From NCBI GenBank assembly GCA_963773315.1, contig CAVZAF010000011.1, positions 310,001 through 374,000 of the forward strand: a DNA stretch of 64,000 nucleotides. The letters are read 5' to 3'. Numbering within the stretch: position 1 is the first letter of the stretch; each line of letters starts with the position of its first letter. The stretch comes from DATKAS01 sp963773315. GTDB taxonomy: Bacteria; Actinomycetota; Acidimicrobiia; Acidimicrobiales; DATKAS01. The translations under genes and the position numbers were made by a program. The notes under the pieces are model-generated. The model had not been told where the DNA came from, searched no databases, and worked only from the letters and a program-made list of their open reading frames with translations. Shown piece after piece: positions 8,311 to 19,012 of this stretch.

Positions 8311-9476
8311 CCGCGGTCACCGATCTGCGCAAGAAGGTGCAGGACCGGATCCCCCAATACGACCTTCGCAACAAGATGGCGAACAGGTGGGCGAGCCTCC
8401 CCCGGTGGGGCAGGGCCGCCATCACGTTGGTTGCGATCGGGTTCGCCTATCTGCTCCCCAACCTCACCATCCCGATCGTCGACACGCCGACGCCCTGGGC
8501 GAGCGTGCTCTTCTCGCCTATCGCGCTGTACGTCATCGCGGCGCTCGGCCTCAACATCGTCGTGGGGTACGCGGGCCTGCTCGACCTCGGGTATGTCGCC
8601 TTCTATGCGATCGGCGCGTACACGATCGCCGTGCTCACGTCGGCTCACGCGCATCTCGGCTTCTGGGCCGCGCTGCCGTTCGCGATCGGCTTCGCGATGC
8701 TCGCCGGTCTTCTGCTTGGCACACCCACCCTGAGGCTTCGAGGCGACTACCTTGCCATCGTCACCCTCGGGTTCGGTGAGATCATCCGCCTCACCGCCCG
8801 GAACAGCAACTGGCTCGGCGGCCCCCGAGGCATCAGCCAGATCCCCCGGCCTCCCGACATCGGGCCCTTGCACTTCACGGGCCTCGACGCCAGGGCGTAC
8901 TACTACCTGGCCTTGACGTTCATCATCGCCATCATCCTGATGGTGCGCGCGCTCGAGCGCAGCCGCGTCGGCCGGTCGTGGACCGCCATCCGTGAAGACG
9001 AAGACGCCGCCGAGCTGATGGGCGTGCCGACGTTCAAGTACAAGATCTGGGCGTTCGTGATGGGAGCGGGCATCGGTGGCCTCTCGGGGGCGCTGTTCGC
9101 GTCGTATCAGACCGCGATCACGCCCGACACCTTCATCCTGAACCTCTCCATCCTGTTCCTGGCCGCGGTCGTGCTCGGCGGCGCAGGCAACATCCCCGGC
9201 GTCATCCTCGGCGCGGCACTCGTCGCCTACCTGCCCGAACGCTTCCGCGGGCTCGGCTCCTCTCGAGTGTTCTGGTACGGCGTCGCGCTCGTCGTGATGA
9301 TGATCTTCCGACCCCAGGGCATCTTCCCGAGTCGTCGGCGGGCGGCCGAGCTCGCGGACCCCGAGGTGGGCGAAGGTCTCGCTGCGGTCACAGAGGCTGA
9401 CATCGAGCGGATCGAGGAGGGCCTCGGCGAGGTCAGCTTGCCTACAGGCGAGCTCGAGGGGCATCAGGATGGCTGA
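8307..9476 (+). CDS. livM: Branched-chain amino-acid ABC transporter permease LivM
   Basis: The intact 389-residue second permease has an N-terminal cytoplasmic stretch of about 35 residues and multiple membrane segments. Conserved LivM parts include YVIAALGLNIVVGYAGLLDL, RLRGDYLAIVTLGFGEIIRL and the coupling loop RSRVGRSWTAIREDEDAAELMGV. The C-terminal tail (about 45 residues after FRPQGIFPSRR) is acidic and soluble. It overlaps livH by four bases and livG by eight bases, so the subunits are coupled in translation. The gene has no frameshift, unlike its neighbours. Confidence 0.93.
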   Translation: MTAVTDLRKKVQDRIPQYDLRNKMANRWASLPRWGRAAITLVAIGFAYLLPNLTIPIVDTPTPWASVLFSPIALYVIAALGLNIVVGYAGLLDLGYVAFYAIGAYTIAVLTSAHAHLGFWAALPFAIGFAMLAGLLLGTPTLRLRGDYLAIVTLGFGEIIRLTARNSNWLGGPRGISQIPRPPDIGPLHFTGLDARAYYYLALTFIIAIILMVRALERSRVGRSWTAIREDEDAAELMGVPTFKYKIWAFVMGAGIGGLSGALFASYQTAITPDTFILNLSILFLAAVVLGGAGNIPGVILGAALVAYLPERFRGLGSSRVFWYGVALVVMMIFRPQGIFPSRRRAAELADPEVGEGLAAVTEADIERIEEGLGEVSLPTGELEGHQDG

Positions 9477-10242
9477 ACGGCTGCTCGAGCTCGCGAACCT
9501 CACGATGCGATTCGGCGGCGTCACTGCGCTCGACACCGTGACGCTCAACGTCGACCGCGGCGAGATCTTCGGCCTCATCGGACCGAACGGGGCGGGCAAG
9601 ACGACGGTCTTCAACGTCGTGACGGGAGTGTTCGAGCCGACGAACGGCGAGGTCCTCTTCGGTGGCAAGAACATCGCGGGTTTGAGCCGAAATGAGATCA
9701 CTCGCCTCGGCGTCGCCCGGACGTTTCAGAACATCCGCTTGTTTCGCGAGATGACCGCACTCGAGAACGTGATGGTCGGCGCCGACGCGCATCACCGCAC
9801 GAGCGTTCCGGGCGCGATCATCCGGTTCGGTCGGCACCGCGTCGAGGAGGCGGACGGCCACGAACGGGGCATGCAGCTGCTCGAGTTCATGGGGATCGCA
9901 CGACGGTCCGGCGAGGCCGCTCGCAATCTGCCCTACGGCGATCAGCGCCGGCTCGAGATCGCCCGGGCGATGGCGACCAAGCCGCAGCTGCTTCTGCTGG
10001 ACGAGCCCGCTGCGGGCTTCAACCCGGCCGAGAAGCGAGAGCTCATGGACCTCATCCTGAGGATCAGGGACGAGGGCTACACCGTGCTGCTCATCGAGCA
10101 CGACATGAGCCTCGTCATGGGCATCTCCGACCGGATAAACGTCCTCGACTTCGGCAGACTGATCGCCGAAGGCACTCCTGCCGAGGTGCGCGAGAACCCG
10201 GCTGTCATCGAGGCGTACCTGGGAGCTCCCAATGCTTCTTGA
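9469..10242 (+). CDS. livG: Branched-chain amino-acid ABC transporter ATP-binding protein LivG
   Basis: The ATPase subunit has Walker A GPNGAGKTT (about residues 41-49), Q-loop FQNIRLF, Walker B LLLLDEPAAGFNP and the switch His in LIEHDMSLVMGISDRI. The signature position reads LPYGDQRRLEIARAMA, the LivG form of the ABC signature. The LivG-type insertion between Walker A and the signature (VMVGADAHHRTSVPGA, about 100-130) is present. Normal length, 257 residues. It overlaps livM by eight bases and livF by eleven. Confidence 0.95.
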   Translation: MAERLLELANLTMRFGGVTALDTVTLNVDRGEIFGLIGPNGAGKTTVFNVVTGVFEPTNGEVLFGGKNIAGLSRNEITRLGVARTFQNIRLFREMTALENVMVGADAHHRTSVPGAIIRFGRHRVEEADGHERGMQLLEFMGIARRSGEAARNLPYGDQRRLEIARAMATKPQLLLLDEPAAGFNPAEKRELMDLILRIRDEGYTVLLIEHDMSLVMGISDRINVLDFGRLIAEGTPAEVRENPAVIEAYLGAPNAS

Positions 10243-10958
10243 GATCGACGACATGCACGTCCACTACGGACGCATCGCGGCGCTGAAGGGCCTGTCGTTC
10301 ACCGTCGACGAGGGCGAGATCGTCACGCTCATCGGCGCCAACGGCGCGGGCAAGACGACGACCTTGAAGGCGATCTCCGGCGTTCGTCCGTTGTCGGCAG
10401 GCAAGATCATCTTCGACGGTCGCGACATCACCCGAGTGGCCGCGCACGACAGGGTGGCACTCGGCATCTGCCAGGCGCCGGAGGGCCGGGGAATCTTCCC
10501 GGGCATGTCGGTCACCGAGAACCTCGAGATGGGCACATACATCCGCAAGGACCGGAAGTCGGCAGCGAAGGAAGCGGATCTCGAACGCGTCTTCACCCTG
10601 TTCCCCCGGTTGCTCGAACGCCGGATGCAGGCGGGCGGCACGCTCTCCGGTGGCGAGCAGCAGATGCTCGCGATCGGCCGCGCGCTCGATGGCGCGCCCC
10701 CGTGTGTTGCTGCTCGACGAGCCGTCGATGGGGCTCGCCCCGATGCTCGTCGCGCAGATCTTCTCGATCATCACCGAGATCAACCAGCAGGGCACCACCA
10801 TCCTGCTGGTCGAGCAGAACGCTGCGCAGGCGTTGCAGCGCGCCCATCGCGCGTATGTCCTCGAGACCGGCCGCATCGTGCGCACCGACGACGCCAAGGT
10901 GTTGCTCGGTGACGACTCGGTGCGCGCCGCGTACCTCGGCGGCGACGTCGAGGGCTGA
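10232..10958 (+). CDS. livF: Branched-chain amino-acid ABC transporter ATP-binding protein LivF (apparent frameshift)
   Basis: The second ATPase has Walker A GANGAGKTT, the LivF-type Q-loop QAPEGRGIFPGMSV and signature LSGGEQQMLAIGRAL. Immediately after the signature the frame changes at about 10690. Removing one G in CTCGATGGCG restores LMARPRVLLLDEPSMGLAP with Walker B and the switch region LLVEQNAAQAL, ending GDDSVRAAYLGGDVEG at 10958. The corrected protein is about 241 residues, the usual size. Start ATG 10232 overlaps livG. Confidence 0.9.
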
Positions 10959-10971
10959 CGCCCGGGCCGAG

Positions 10972-12266
10972 ATGAGAGTCACGCGCGACGGTGGCCGCGC
11001 TCATGGTGGCGGTTGGCCTGTTCGGCGCCGCTGCCTGCAGCGACGACGGATCTTCCGCGTCCTCCACGACGAGCGAAGCCACTCAGCCGACGATCCCGGA
11101 CCGCGGCAACGTGGACGGCGTGCTGCGCATCGGATACCTCCTTCCGACTTCGGGGCAGTCCGCGGCCTTGGGACCTCCCATGATCAAGGGCATCGAGATG
11201 GCGGTGCGCGACATCAACGCCGCCGGAGGCGTCAACGGCGAGCAGGTGACGCTCGTCGGCGGCGACGAGGGAGACGATCCCTCGGTCGCAGGGGTCACGC
11301 TCGACAACCTGCTGAACGTAGAGAAGATCGACGTGCTGATCGGCCCGGCGTCATCGACGACGGCGCTGCGCTGTCCTCGGCCGCGTCACCAATGCAGGCG
11401 TGCTCACTTGCTCACCGTCGAACACAGCCCTGGCGCTCGAGCAATTCCCCGACGACGGGTACTACGTGCGCACCGCGCCGTCCGACCGGTTGCAGGGCGT
11501 CGCCCTCGCAGAGGTCATCGCCGAGGGCGGCTACCGCACGATCGCGCTGATGAGCCCGAACGACGACTACGGGCGCGGCATGGCCGACGTGCTCGTCGAC
11601 CAGCTGAAGATCCAGGGCATCCGGGTGACGATCAGCTACCTGTACGACCCGAACGGCACCAACTTCGCACCCGACGTGCGCAAGGTCCTCGAGACGAACG
11701 CCGAGTCGATCGCAGTGATCGGCCTCCCCGACACCGCGGGGCTCATCCTGCGCAAGCTCGTTGATCTCGGCGCCGGCCCCAACCGCCTGCCGACGTTCGT
11801 CACCGACGGGCTGCGGGTCACGAACCTCTACCAGAGCGTCGACCCGACGCGGCCTGACGTGACCGCGGGCATCCGCGGCACGTCGGTGGCCACCGTGCCT
11901 GTGAGCGCGACCAGCGACTTCGCCACGGAGTTCCAGGCGTTCGCTCCAGGGTCGCCGATGACGTTCGCCCCTTACGCGTACGACTGTGCAATCAGCCTGG
12001 CCCTCGCCGCGCAGGCGACTCGATCGGACGACTCCGCGCTCCTCCGCGACGAGATCATCAACGTGACGCGAGGCGGCGTCGCCTGCCGCACCTACACCGA
12101 CTGCAAGCGGCTCCTCGACCTGGGACGCAACATCGACTACGAGGGCGCGTCGGGCCCGCTCGACCTCAACGACATCGGCGACCCGAGCCGCGCCACCTAC
12201 GACGTGTTCGTCTACAACCCGGACGGCACCGACACGACCGAGCGCCAGATCCAGGTCAGTCCCTGA
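10972..12266 (+). CDS. Branched-chain amino-acid-type ABC transporter, binding protein 2 (two apparent frameshifts)
   Basis: A second Peripla_BP_6-type lipoprotein closes the operon. ATG 10972 gives MRVTRD; one extra G near 10990 then leads into V-A-A-L-M-V-A-V-G-L-F-G and the lipobox G-A-A-A-C, a convincing signal peptide. If the shift is not an error, GTG 10991 is the fallback start. A second extra base near 11369 (CTG-C-GCT) separates LIGPASSTTAL from VLGRVTNAGVLTCSPSNTAL. The C-terminal half contains two Cys (CRTYTDCKR) that could form a disulfide. Its ligand pocket differs clearly from binding protein 1, so the transporter may accept two kinds of ligand. It converges on hemQ with 27 bases between stops. 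Confidence 0.8.
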
Positions 12267-12293
12267 CCCACCGTCGCGTGAGTCCGGCGAGGT

Positions 12294-12977
12294 TCAGGCG
12301 AGATTGAGGCGGATGACCAGCTCGTCGATCGGACACACCATCCCGACGAAGAAGCGACCGAACTCCGCGTAGAGCGCCGACGCCTCGTCGAAGCGCATCG
12401 TGTACACCACGTCTTTGAGATCGTCGGGGTGCACCGCGAACAAGGTGACCCCCCACTCGTAGTCGTCGAGGCCGGTCGAGCCGGTGATGAGCTGCAGCAC
12501 ACGACCGGCGAACGTGCGACCGGTCTTGCCGTGGCCGTGCATGAGCTCGAGGCGTTCGTCGTACGGCAACGAAAACCAGTTCTGGCCCACGTTGCGGCGC
12601 TTCGACATCGGATAGAAGCAGAACGCCGGCTTGCCTTCGGGGGGCAGCTTGGGGTGTAGCCGAGCCTCGAGCATCGCCTCCGGCAGGCCCTTCGCGTACT
12701 CGCTCACTTCGGTGAGCGACACGTACGAGTCGACCAGCGAGAGGCCCGCGGCCTGAAGGTCGGCCTGCAGCGTGTGGAGCCGCCACAGGTCGGGCCCGAC
12801 CGCCATGACCGCGAAGTCGGCCTTGTGCCCCAGCAGCGCGGCGGTGACGACCTGGTGCTCGCCTTCGGACGCGCGCTTGATCGCAGAGGTGAGCGCGCTG
12901 CTATCGGCAGCGGGCGTGATCTTGCAGAAGAGGTGGAGGACCCCCCACCCTTGGGTGGGAGAAAGCTGTTCCGTCAT
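12294..12977 (-). CDS. hemQ: Coproheme decarboxylase HemQ (chlorite-dismutase family)
   Basis: HemQ (ChdC) performs the last step of the coproporphyrin-dependent haem pathway of Gram-positive bacteria, turning coproheme into haem b with peroxide. The 227-residue protein has two ferredoxin-like halves. The conserved block FYPMSKRR, NWFSLPYDERLELMHGHGKTGR is present, with the catalytic Tyr in FYPMSKRR and the proximal His in MHGHGK. The start ATG 12977 overlaps the stop of the FtsH-like gene by four bases, so the two are coupled. It is the last gene of a leftward run that begins with a nitrobindin-type haem protein. Confidence 0.95.
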   Translation of the reverse strand: MTEQLSPTQGWGVLHLFCKITPAADSSALTSAIKRASEGEHQVVTAALLGHKADFAVMAVGPDLWRLHTLQADLQAAGLSLVDSYVSLTEVSEYAKGLPEAMLEARLHPKLPPEGKPAFCFYPMSKRRNVGQNWFSLPYDERLELMHGHGKTGRTFAGRVLQLITGSTGLDDYEWGVTLFAVHPDDLKDVVYTMRFDEASALYAEFGRFFVGMVCPIDELVIRLNLA

Positions 12978-15439
12978 CGCTCCTGCGGCGGAGGAAGCGG
13001 CTCGGTGACCTCGTTCTCGGTCTTGGCCCCATTGCCGTTGCCGTTCCCATTGCCGATCGGCATGAGGATGCTCTGCGTGACGGCCTGGAACACCGGCAGG
13101 GGCTTCTCGGGCGACCCCTGGCTCTGATGCGCCGCGACCACACTCAGGTGGTACGCCTCGTACGAGATCATGAAGTCGTCGGTGTGGTACACATCGCCGT
13201 CGAGCGTGGGGCCGCGGCCACCTTCGAATATCGCGACGATGTCCTCGCCGGTGATCGTCTTGTGAGTCTCGAGCGTGTGCGCAATCGCCAAGACGAACCG
13301 GCGATCCTCGACGAGCATCCCATGCGCCCGCTCGAGCAGCTCCTGCAGCCTCGCTTCGACTCGACGGCCGAGCTCGGTCTCGAGGAAGTTGCGGTCCTCG
13401 CCGGTGATGACGCTGCCCGTCGCACCGGCTGCACCCGGCATGTAGCCGCGCGAGCCGACCGTCGAACCCATGCCCGCGTAGGCCTCCATGCCCGCGACGA
13501 TCGTGGTCGCGTTCTGCAGGTCGCCGCCGACCCCCGCGGAGTTGTCGCCCTCGAAGAAGAGACGCTCGCCAGCCAGCGACGCGACGAACGTGATGACGTC
13601 GCGCTCCTTGCCTGACTTCCAGTCGACGAACTGCTCTTCGAGCGGGACCGGCGCGACGAAGCCTCCGGTGCCACCACGGCGTTCGATCGTGGCGACGTCG
13701 ATCATCTCTCGCTTCTGCAGGCGATACATCGCAACGGCGTGCGACGCCTCGTGGATGGCGACTGCATGTCGCTCCCAGTCGGCGTACTTCCAGTCGTCGG
13801 CCGGGCCGTTGTTCTTCAGGTGCTTCGCCTTGAGCGCGTCGGCGTACTCGACCGTGTCGCGACCGTCTCGGATCGCGACGATGAGCGCCTCGTTCACGAC
13901 GTCCTTGATGGTCGCACCAGTCGCGTACGGTGACATCAAGGCGAGCTTCTCGATCTCCTCATGTGTGAGCGAGTGCTTCACCTTGTCGAGGTAGCCCTCG
14001 AAGGTCCGCGTGCGCCCGTCGAGGTAGGGGTACCCGACCTTGTAGATGCGGTCGATGCGGCCCGGCCGCAGCAGCGCCTCGTCGAGCGACTGCGGCATGT
14101 TGGTCGCCATCATCACGAGGATGCGGTACTTCGGCGGCGGCTTCGGCTTCATCGTCAACAACCGGCGCACATAGCGGTTGAAGAAGCCGCGGGGCTTCTT
14201 CAACCCCGAGAGCTCGGTGAGCAGCGCTTGGAGCGTGCCCATCCCACCGCCGCCGCCTCCCATGCCTGCACCCATGATGAAGCCGCGAATGCCACCGGCC
14301 TCCGGTGCGACGGACTCAACGGGAGCGCTCCCTCGCCAGAGCTCGGCCCGCGTGCGTTCGGAGACGTAGTCGAGCGAGTTGCAGCACGTGTTGAAGGGAA
14401 GCTGGTTGCCGTCGTTCCAGCCGCCGCCACCTTGGGCGAGCTGGCCGCGGTTGCCGAGGCTGTCGGCTTCGTCGAAGAACACGATCACGCCGCCGTAGCG
14501 CAATGCGAGCTTGCGCAGCTTGCGGAACAGCGACTTCACCTTGAGGATGCCGACCCCGAAGAACATGTTGGTGAACGCGCCGGGGTCGACGAACACGAAC
14601 GGCCTGCCGGTCTCACCGGCGACAGCTTCGGCCATGAGCGTCTTGCCGGTGCCGGGAGGGCCCCACAGCAAGATGCCCGACGGCACGTGCCCGCCCTTGC
14701 TCTCGATCTTCCCGGGATCCTCGAGGAACATGACGTTCTCTTTGACCCGTTCGAGCACTGGGTCTTGGCCCCACACGTCCGAGAAGCGCGTCTTGATGTC
14801 GTCCGGGTAGTAGGTGTCGACGCCACCCCGGGAGAGGAACCAGAAGATCGCGGCGAACTGCCCGACCGCGAGGCCGAGCAGCATCATGACCTGGAAGATG
14901 AACGGCAGGCCTGTGGCGGTCGAGAACAGGATGTCGTAGATCCGTGAAGGCGCCTGGAAGAACGCCTCGATCGGCGTGACATCCCACCGGCCGGCAAAGA
15001 ACACGCAGAGCACGACGCTGACGAACACCCACTTGCAGACGCGCGCGATGCGGAAGCGCGTCCACGGGTTCAGCTTCTCGGCGCGCTTGTTCCAGCGGCC
15101 GAAGACCTTGTCCTCCCAGAACATGTTGTATCGGGTGGAGTGCTCGCAGATCACGTAATGGACCTGGCGCACGAGCTCGAGCAGGAACGCGAGGAAGAAC
15201 CACCACTTCGCTCGGGCCGTCTCGCGCAGCGCGTCGCGGAACGGGATGATCGGGTTGTCCGCCATGTCGTTCCAGACGAGGAACGTGAACAGCAGCGCGA
15301 TGACGATCAGGATCTTCGTGCGATCCCACATCGCCATCTTCTTGCGGGTGCGCCTCACCTCGGCTTCGGGCACGGGGACGTGCAACGGCGGAGGAGGCGG
15401 AGGGGGCGCAGGCGACGGATCTGGCCAGGCGATGCTCAT
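12974..15439 (-). CDS. FtsH-like membrane AAA+ zinc protease with a glycine-rich insert
   Basis: The 821-residue protein starts at ATG 15439, one base after the stop of the upstream lipoprotein gene. It has a Pro-rich N-terminus (residues 7-24) and hydrophobic segments near 42-56, 78-92, 134-149 and 172-202, more than the two of classical FtsH. Walker A GPPGTGKT is at 260-267, Walker B IVFFDEAD at 319-326 and the Arg-finger region RPGRIDR at 458-464. The zinc motif is HEASH at 563-567 (FtsH has HEAGH), with a likely third ligand in GVGGDLQNAT. An insert at about residues 330-400, rich in Gly and Trp, separates Walker B from the rest of the AAA module. The C-terminus has NGNGNGNG. It may degrade membrane proteins linked to haem metabolism; that is context only. 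Confidence 0.85.
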   Translation of the reverse strand: MSIAWPDPSPAPPPPPPPLHVPVPEAEVRRTRKKMAMWDRTKILIVIALLFTFLVWNDMADNPIIPFRDALRETARAKWWFFLAFLLELVRQVHYVICEHSTRYNMFWEDKVFGRWNKRAEKLNPWTRFRIARVCKWVFVSVVLCVFFAGRWDVTPIEAFFQAPSRIYDILFSTATGLPFIFQVMMLLGLAVGQFAAIFWFLSRGGVDTYYPDDIKTRFSDVWGQDPVLERVKENVMFLEDPGKIESKGGHVPSGILLWGPPGTGKTLMAEAVAGETGRPFVFVDPGAFTNMFFGVGILKVKSLFRKLRKLALRYGGVIVFFDEADSLGNRGQLAQGGGGWNDGNQLPFNTCCNSLDYVSERTRAELWRGSAPVESVAPEAGGIRGFIMGAGMGGGGGGMGTLQALLTELSGLKKPRGFFNRYVRRLLTMKPKPPPKYRILVMMATNMPQSLDEALLRPGRIDRIYKVGYPYLDGRTRTFEGYLDKVKHSLTHEEIEKLALMSPYATGATIKDVVNEALIVAIRDGRDTVEYADALKAKHLKNNGPADDWKYADWERHAVAIHEASHAVAMYRLQKREMIDVATIERRGGTGGFVAPVPLEEQFVDWKSGKERDVITFVASLAGERLFFEGDNSAGVGGDLQNATTIVAGMEAYAGMGSTVGSRGYMPGAAGATGSVITGEDRNFLETELGRRVEARLQELLERAHGMLVEDRRFVLAIAHTLETHKTITGEDIVAIFEGGRGPTLDGDVYHTDDFMISYEAYHLSVVAAHQSQGSPEKPLPVFQAVTQSILMPIGNGNGNGNGAKTENEVTEPLPPPQER

Positions 15440-15440
15440 G

Positions 15441-16100
15441 TCAGCTCTTCTTCCTGATCTGCCACGAGTCGACGACAGCGTCGATCTCACTCCGATGCTG
15501 CAGGTAGCACTTGGATGAGCACTTCACGAGGAACCGATACAGGGTAGTGGTGCCCGGATCGACCAGTGCGATCTGATCGATGGTCACGTACGACCCGTTG
15601 ATGAGCTTGTTGAGCACGATCCGGTTGCCTCGCAAGCCGTCGTGCGTCGTGAGTGCTTCGTACTTCACGATCTCGATGTCGGTGCTGCCCTGCTGGTACA
15701 TGGCGATGGGGTCACCGGCGCCGTTCAGAGCGAGCGCGCGCAGGTCGACGTTCGACACCTGGTCGCGCACCGACTCTCCGATAGGGCTGATCTCGGCCTG
15801 GCCCACGATCGCCTGCGGGACGTCCTGCTCGAAGTGGGTGACGTCGGGCTTCTGGTCCGCGTCGAACACGATCCGCCACGGCCCAGCGGTGGTCTGGGCT
15901 GCGGCGTCCGGGAAGGGACGGTCGTCGGGCAGCGCGTTCGGATCGAGCTTGTAGAGCTTCCAGCTGTCCGGGACCTTGAAGTACGCGCCCTCGCCCGTGT
16001 TCTTGACGTAGGTGTACCCCGACGACGAGCAGGCTGCGGACGAGATCGCTATCGCGCCCACGACGCCCAGGAGCGCGAGCCGCTGGAGCCGAGGGGCCAT
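15441..16100 (-). CDS. Predicted lipoprotein, 219 aa
   Basis: The signal peptide is MAPRLQRLALLGVVGAIAIS followed by Ser-Ala-Ala-Cys, a lipobox at about residues 21-24, so the mature protein should be membrane-anchored on the outside. The mature part begins SSSGYTYVKNTGEGAYFKVP and has repeated beta-strand-like stretches. A paired Cys motif (KCSSKC) lies near residue 195. I do not recognise a named family; the fold may resemble PsbP/LpqN-like lipoproteins, a weak guess. It is followed after one base by the FtsH-like gene and preceded by the GNAT gene with six bases between, so it sits within one operon. Confidence 0.75.
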   Translation of the reverse strand: MAPRLQRLALLGVVGAIAISSAACSSSGYTYVKNTGEGAYFKVPDSWKLYKLDPNALPDDRPFPDAAAQTTAGPWRIVFDADQKPDVTHFEQDVPQAIVGQAEISPIGESVRDQVSNVDLRALALNGAGDPIAMYQQGSTDIEIVKYEALTTHDGLRGNRIVLNKLINGSYVTIDQIALVDPGTTTLYRFLVKCSSKCYLQHRSEIDAVVDSWQIRKKS

Positions 16101-16106
16101 GCGTCA

Positions 16107-16694
16107 TTATCGGTCCAAACGAGACCCTCCGGTATCGCGTGGACGCGAATTCGCCCCAGGCCACGGCCCCGGTGGTTCGTCGGGCAGCTCGTGGGCCTCC
16201 GTCTCGACCTCGAACACCTCGAGGCCTCGGGCCTGGTAGTTCGCCAGTGCGGACGGGTGGTCGAGGCTGCAGGTGTGCACCCAGACCCGGCGGGTGCCGT
16301 CGAGCGCCCATGCCCGTTGGATCGTCGATGTGAGCAGGTGGCCGCCGATGCCCTTGCCGATGTACTGGGGGAGCAGCCCGAAGTAGGCGATCTCGACGTC
16401 GCCTCCCTCCTGGCGCTCGAGCTCGAAGTAGCCGGTCGGGCTGCCCGCGCACCGCGCGATCCAGGTCTCGACCTCGGGACGGTCGAGCCACGCCATCCAG
16501 CGCTCGTAGGTCCACGGCAACCGGCCGAGCCAGTACCACTCGCCTCCGACCGCGGTGTAGAGGAACCGGTTCAGCTCGGGCTGCGGGACCTCGGCACGCT
16601 CGATCGAAATCGGCAACGCCGGCGAGCGAGCGGGCTTCAGCTCGCCCGCGTCACGCATCTCGAGCGACCAGGTGGTGACGTCGACGCGCGCCAT
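16107..16694 (-). CDS. GNAT family N-acetyltransferase
   Basis: An acetyl-CoA-dependent acyltransferase of the GNAT fold. The central strand and pyrophosphate loop are clear: YFGLLPQYIGKGIGGHLL at about residues 101-118, with Gln/Gly-x-Gly-x-Gly contacts for CoA. The later segment HTCSLDHPSALANYQARGLE is the usual motif B with an Asn for the acceptor-side helix. Substrate unknown. At 195 residues it is longer than minimal GNATs, owing to an N-terminal extension and a Pro-rich tail. It lies in the leftward nitrobindin-GNAT-lipoprotein-FtsH-hemQ run with gaps of six bases on both sides. Confidence 0.88.
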   Translation of the reverse strand: MARVDVTTWSLEMRDAGELKPARSPALPISIERAEVPQPELNRFLYTAVGGEWYWLGRLPWTYERWMAWLDRPEVETWIARCAGSPTGYFELERQEGGDVEIAYFGLLPQYIGKGIGGHLLTSTIQRAWALDGTRRVWVHTCSLDHPSALANYQARGLEVFEVETEAHELPDEPPGPWPGANSRPRDTGGSRLDR

Positions 16695-16700
16695 CGCGGA

Positions 16701-17165
16701 TCAGGCGCGGTGGAGCTCGGCCGAGAGGTGGTGCCCCATCGGTTGACCCACTGCCGCCATCCGCACGGTGTAGCGGAGCACATCGCCGTCCACGGTGATC
16801 GTGCGTTCGATGCCCGTCACCGTCTTCGCGGCTGGCGTCGAGACGACCGAGAGCGATTGGAGGTCGATCGTGGTTCCGGACAGCGACCCGACTGCCATCT
16901 CGGTCGCGCCGAACGGGTGGATCGCGACGAGCTCGACGCTGCTTGGCGCGGGGAGCCGCCAGAACCCGAGCTCGCCGTGCGTCGGGCTGCCGTCCGGATG
17001 CGTCGTGCGCTGCACATAGGAGAGGTACGGCTTGCCGACGTGATCGAACGTGATCGTCTCGAAGTACGGGAACGTCTCGATCGTCGGGTACTCCCCCACC
17101 CCTTCGCCCCGCCACGTCCCGAGCAAGAACGCCAGCGGCTCGATCATCGGATGGAGGTCAGCCAC
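16701..17165 (-). CDS. Nitrobindin-type (THAP4-like) haem-binding beta-barrel protein
   Basis: A small lipocalin-like barrel that binds haem and reacts with NO or peroxynitrite in characterised relatives. The family start motif LLGTWRGEGVGEYPTIETF is followed by YFETITFDHVGKPYLSY. GTG 17165 (M-A-D-L-H-P-M-I-E-P) is chosen because a purine-rich GAAGAGG stretch lies just upstream and it gives about 154 residues, near family size; a longer frame to 17210 is possible. A C-terminal His pair (GHHLSAELHR) is positioned where the proximal His would be. It is the first gene of the leftward run that ends in hemQ. Confidence 0.85.
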   Translation of the reverse strand: MADLHPMIEPLAFLLGTWRGEGVGEYPTIETFPYFETITFDHVGKPYLSYVQRTTHPDGSPTHGELGFWRLPAPSSVELVAIHPFGATEMAVGSLSGTTIDLQSLSVVSTPAAKTVTGIERTITVDGDVLRYTVRMAAVGQPMGHHLSAELHRA

Positions 17166-17195
17166 CTCTTCATCATCGCCCGAAAAAGTGAAGAA

Positions 17196-17223
17196 GCCGG
17201 GTGGGTGCAAACACCCACCCGGC
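17196..17223 (-). terminator. Intrinsic terminator of groEL
   Basis: A perfect 12-bp stem: 17196-17207 (GCCGGGTGGGTG) pairs with 17212-17223 around a four-base loop. On the minus strand it follows the groEL stop by 13 bases and is itself followed by TTCTTCACTTTTT, a T-rich tail. It therefore separates groEL from the nitrobindin operon downstream on the same strand. Confidence 0.9.
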
Positions 17224-17236
17224 CCCTCCAGATTGC

Positions 17237-18865
<1,629 letters not shown>

Positions 18866-18913
18866 GTGGTGTCCCTCCGTTGGGATGCCGTCGGATCGCC
18901 GCCCAAGCGGCGG

Positions 18914-18940
18914 TTAGCACTCTCAGGTCGTGAGTGCTAA
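18914..18940. promoter_or_regulatory. CIRCE operator (HrcA binding site) for groEL
   Basis: TTAGCACTC (18914-18922), nine bases, GAGTGCTAA (18932-18940): an exact match to the CIRCE consensus with both arms perfect. It lies 48 bases upstream of the groEL start, in the groEL/FAD-oxidoreductase divergent region. A small GC hairpin (18897-18912) sits between it and groEL in the leader. HrcA is not encoded in this window. Confidence 0.97.
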
Positions 18941-19012
18941 CAGCAAACCACCTCCAGAGGCGACCTGCAACCTCGCCCGAGATGTCGACGGGGGCCTGTA
19001 CCTTCAGTCGTC

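Noticed and set aside
8187..9701. 504-codon minus-strand frame opposite livM and livG
   Set aside because: Shadow of two intact transporter genes; no recognisable domains.
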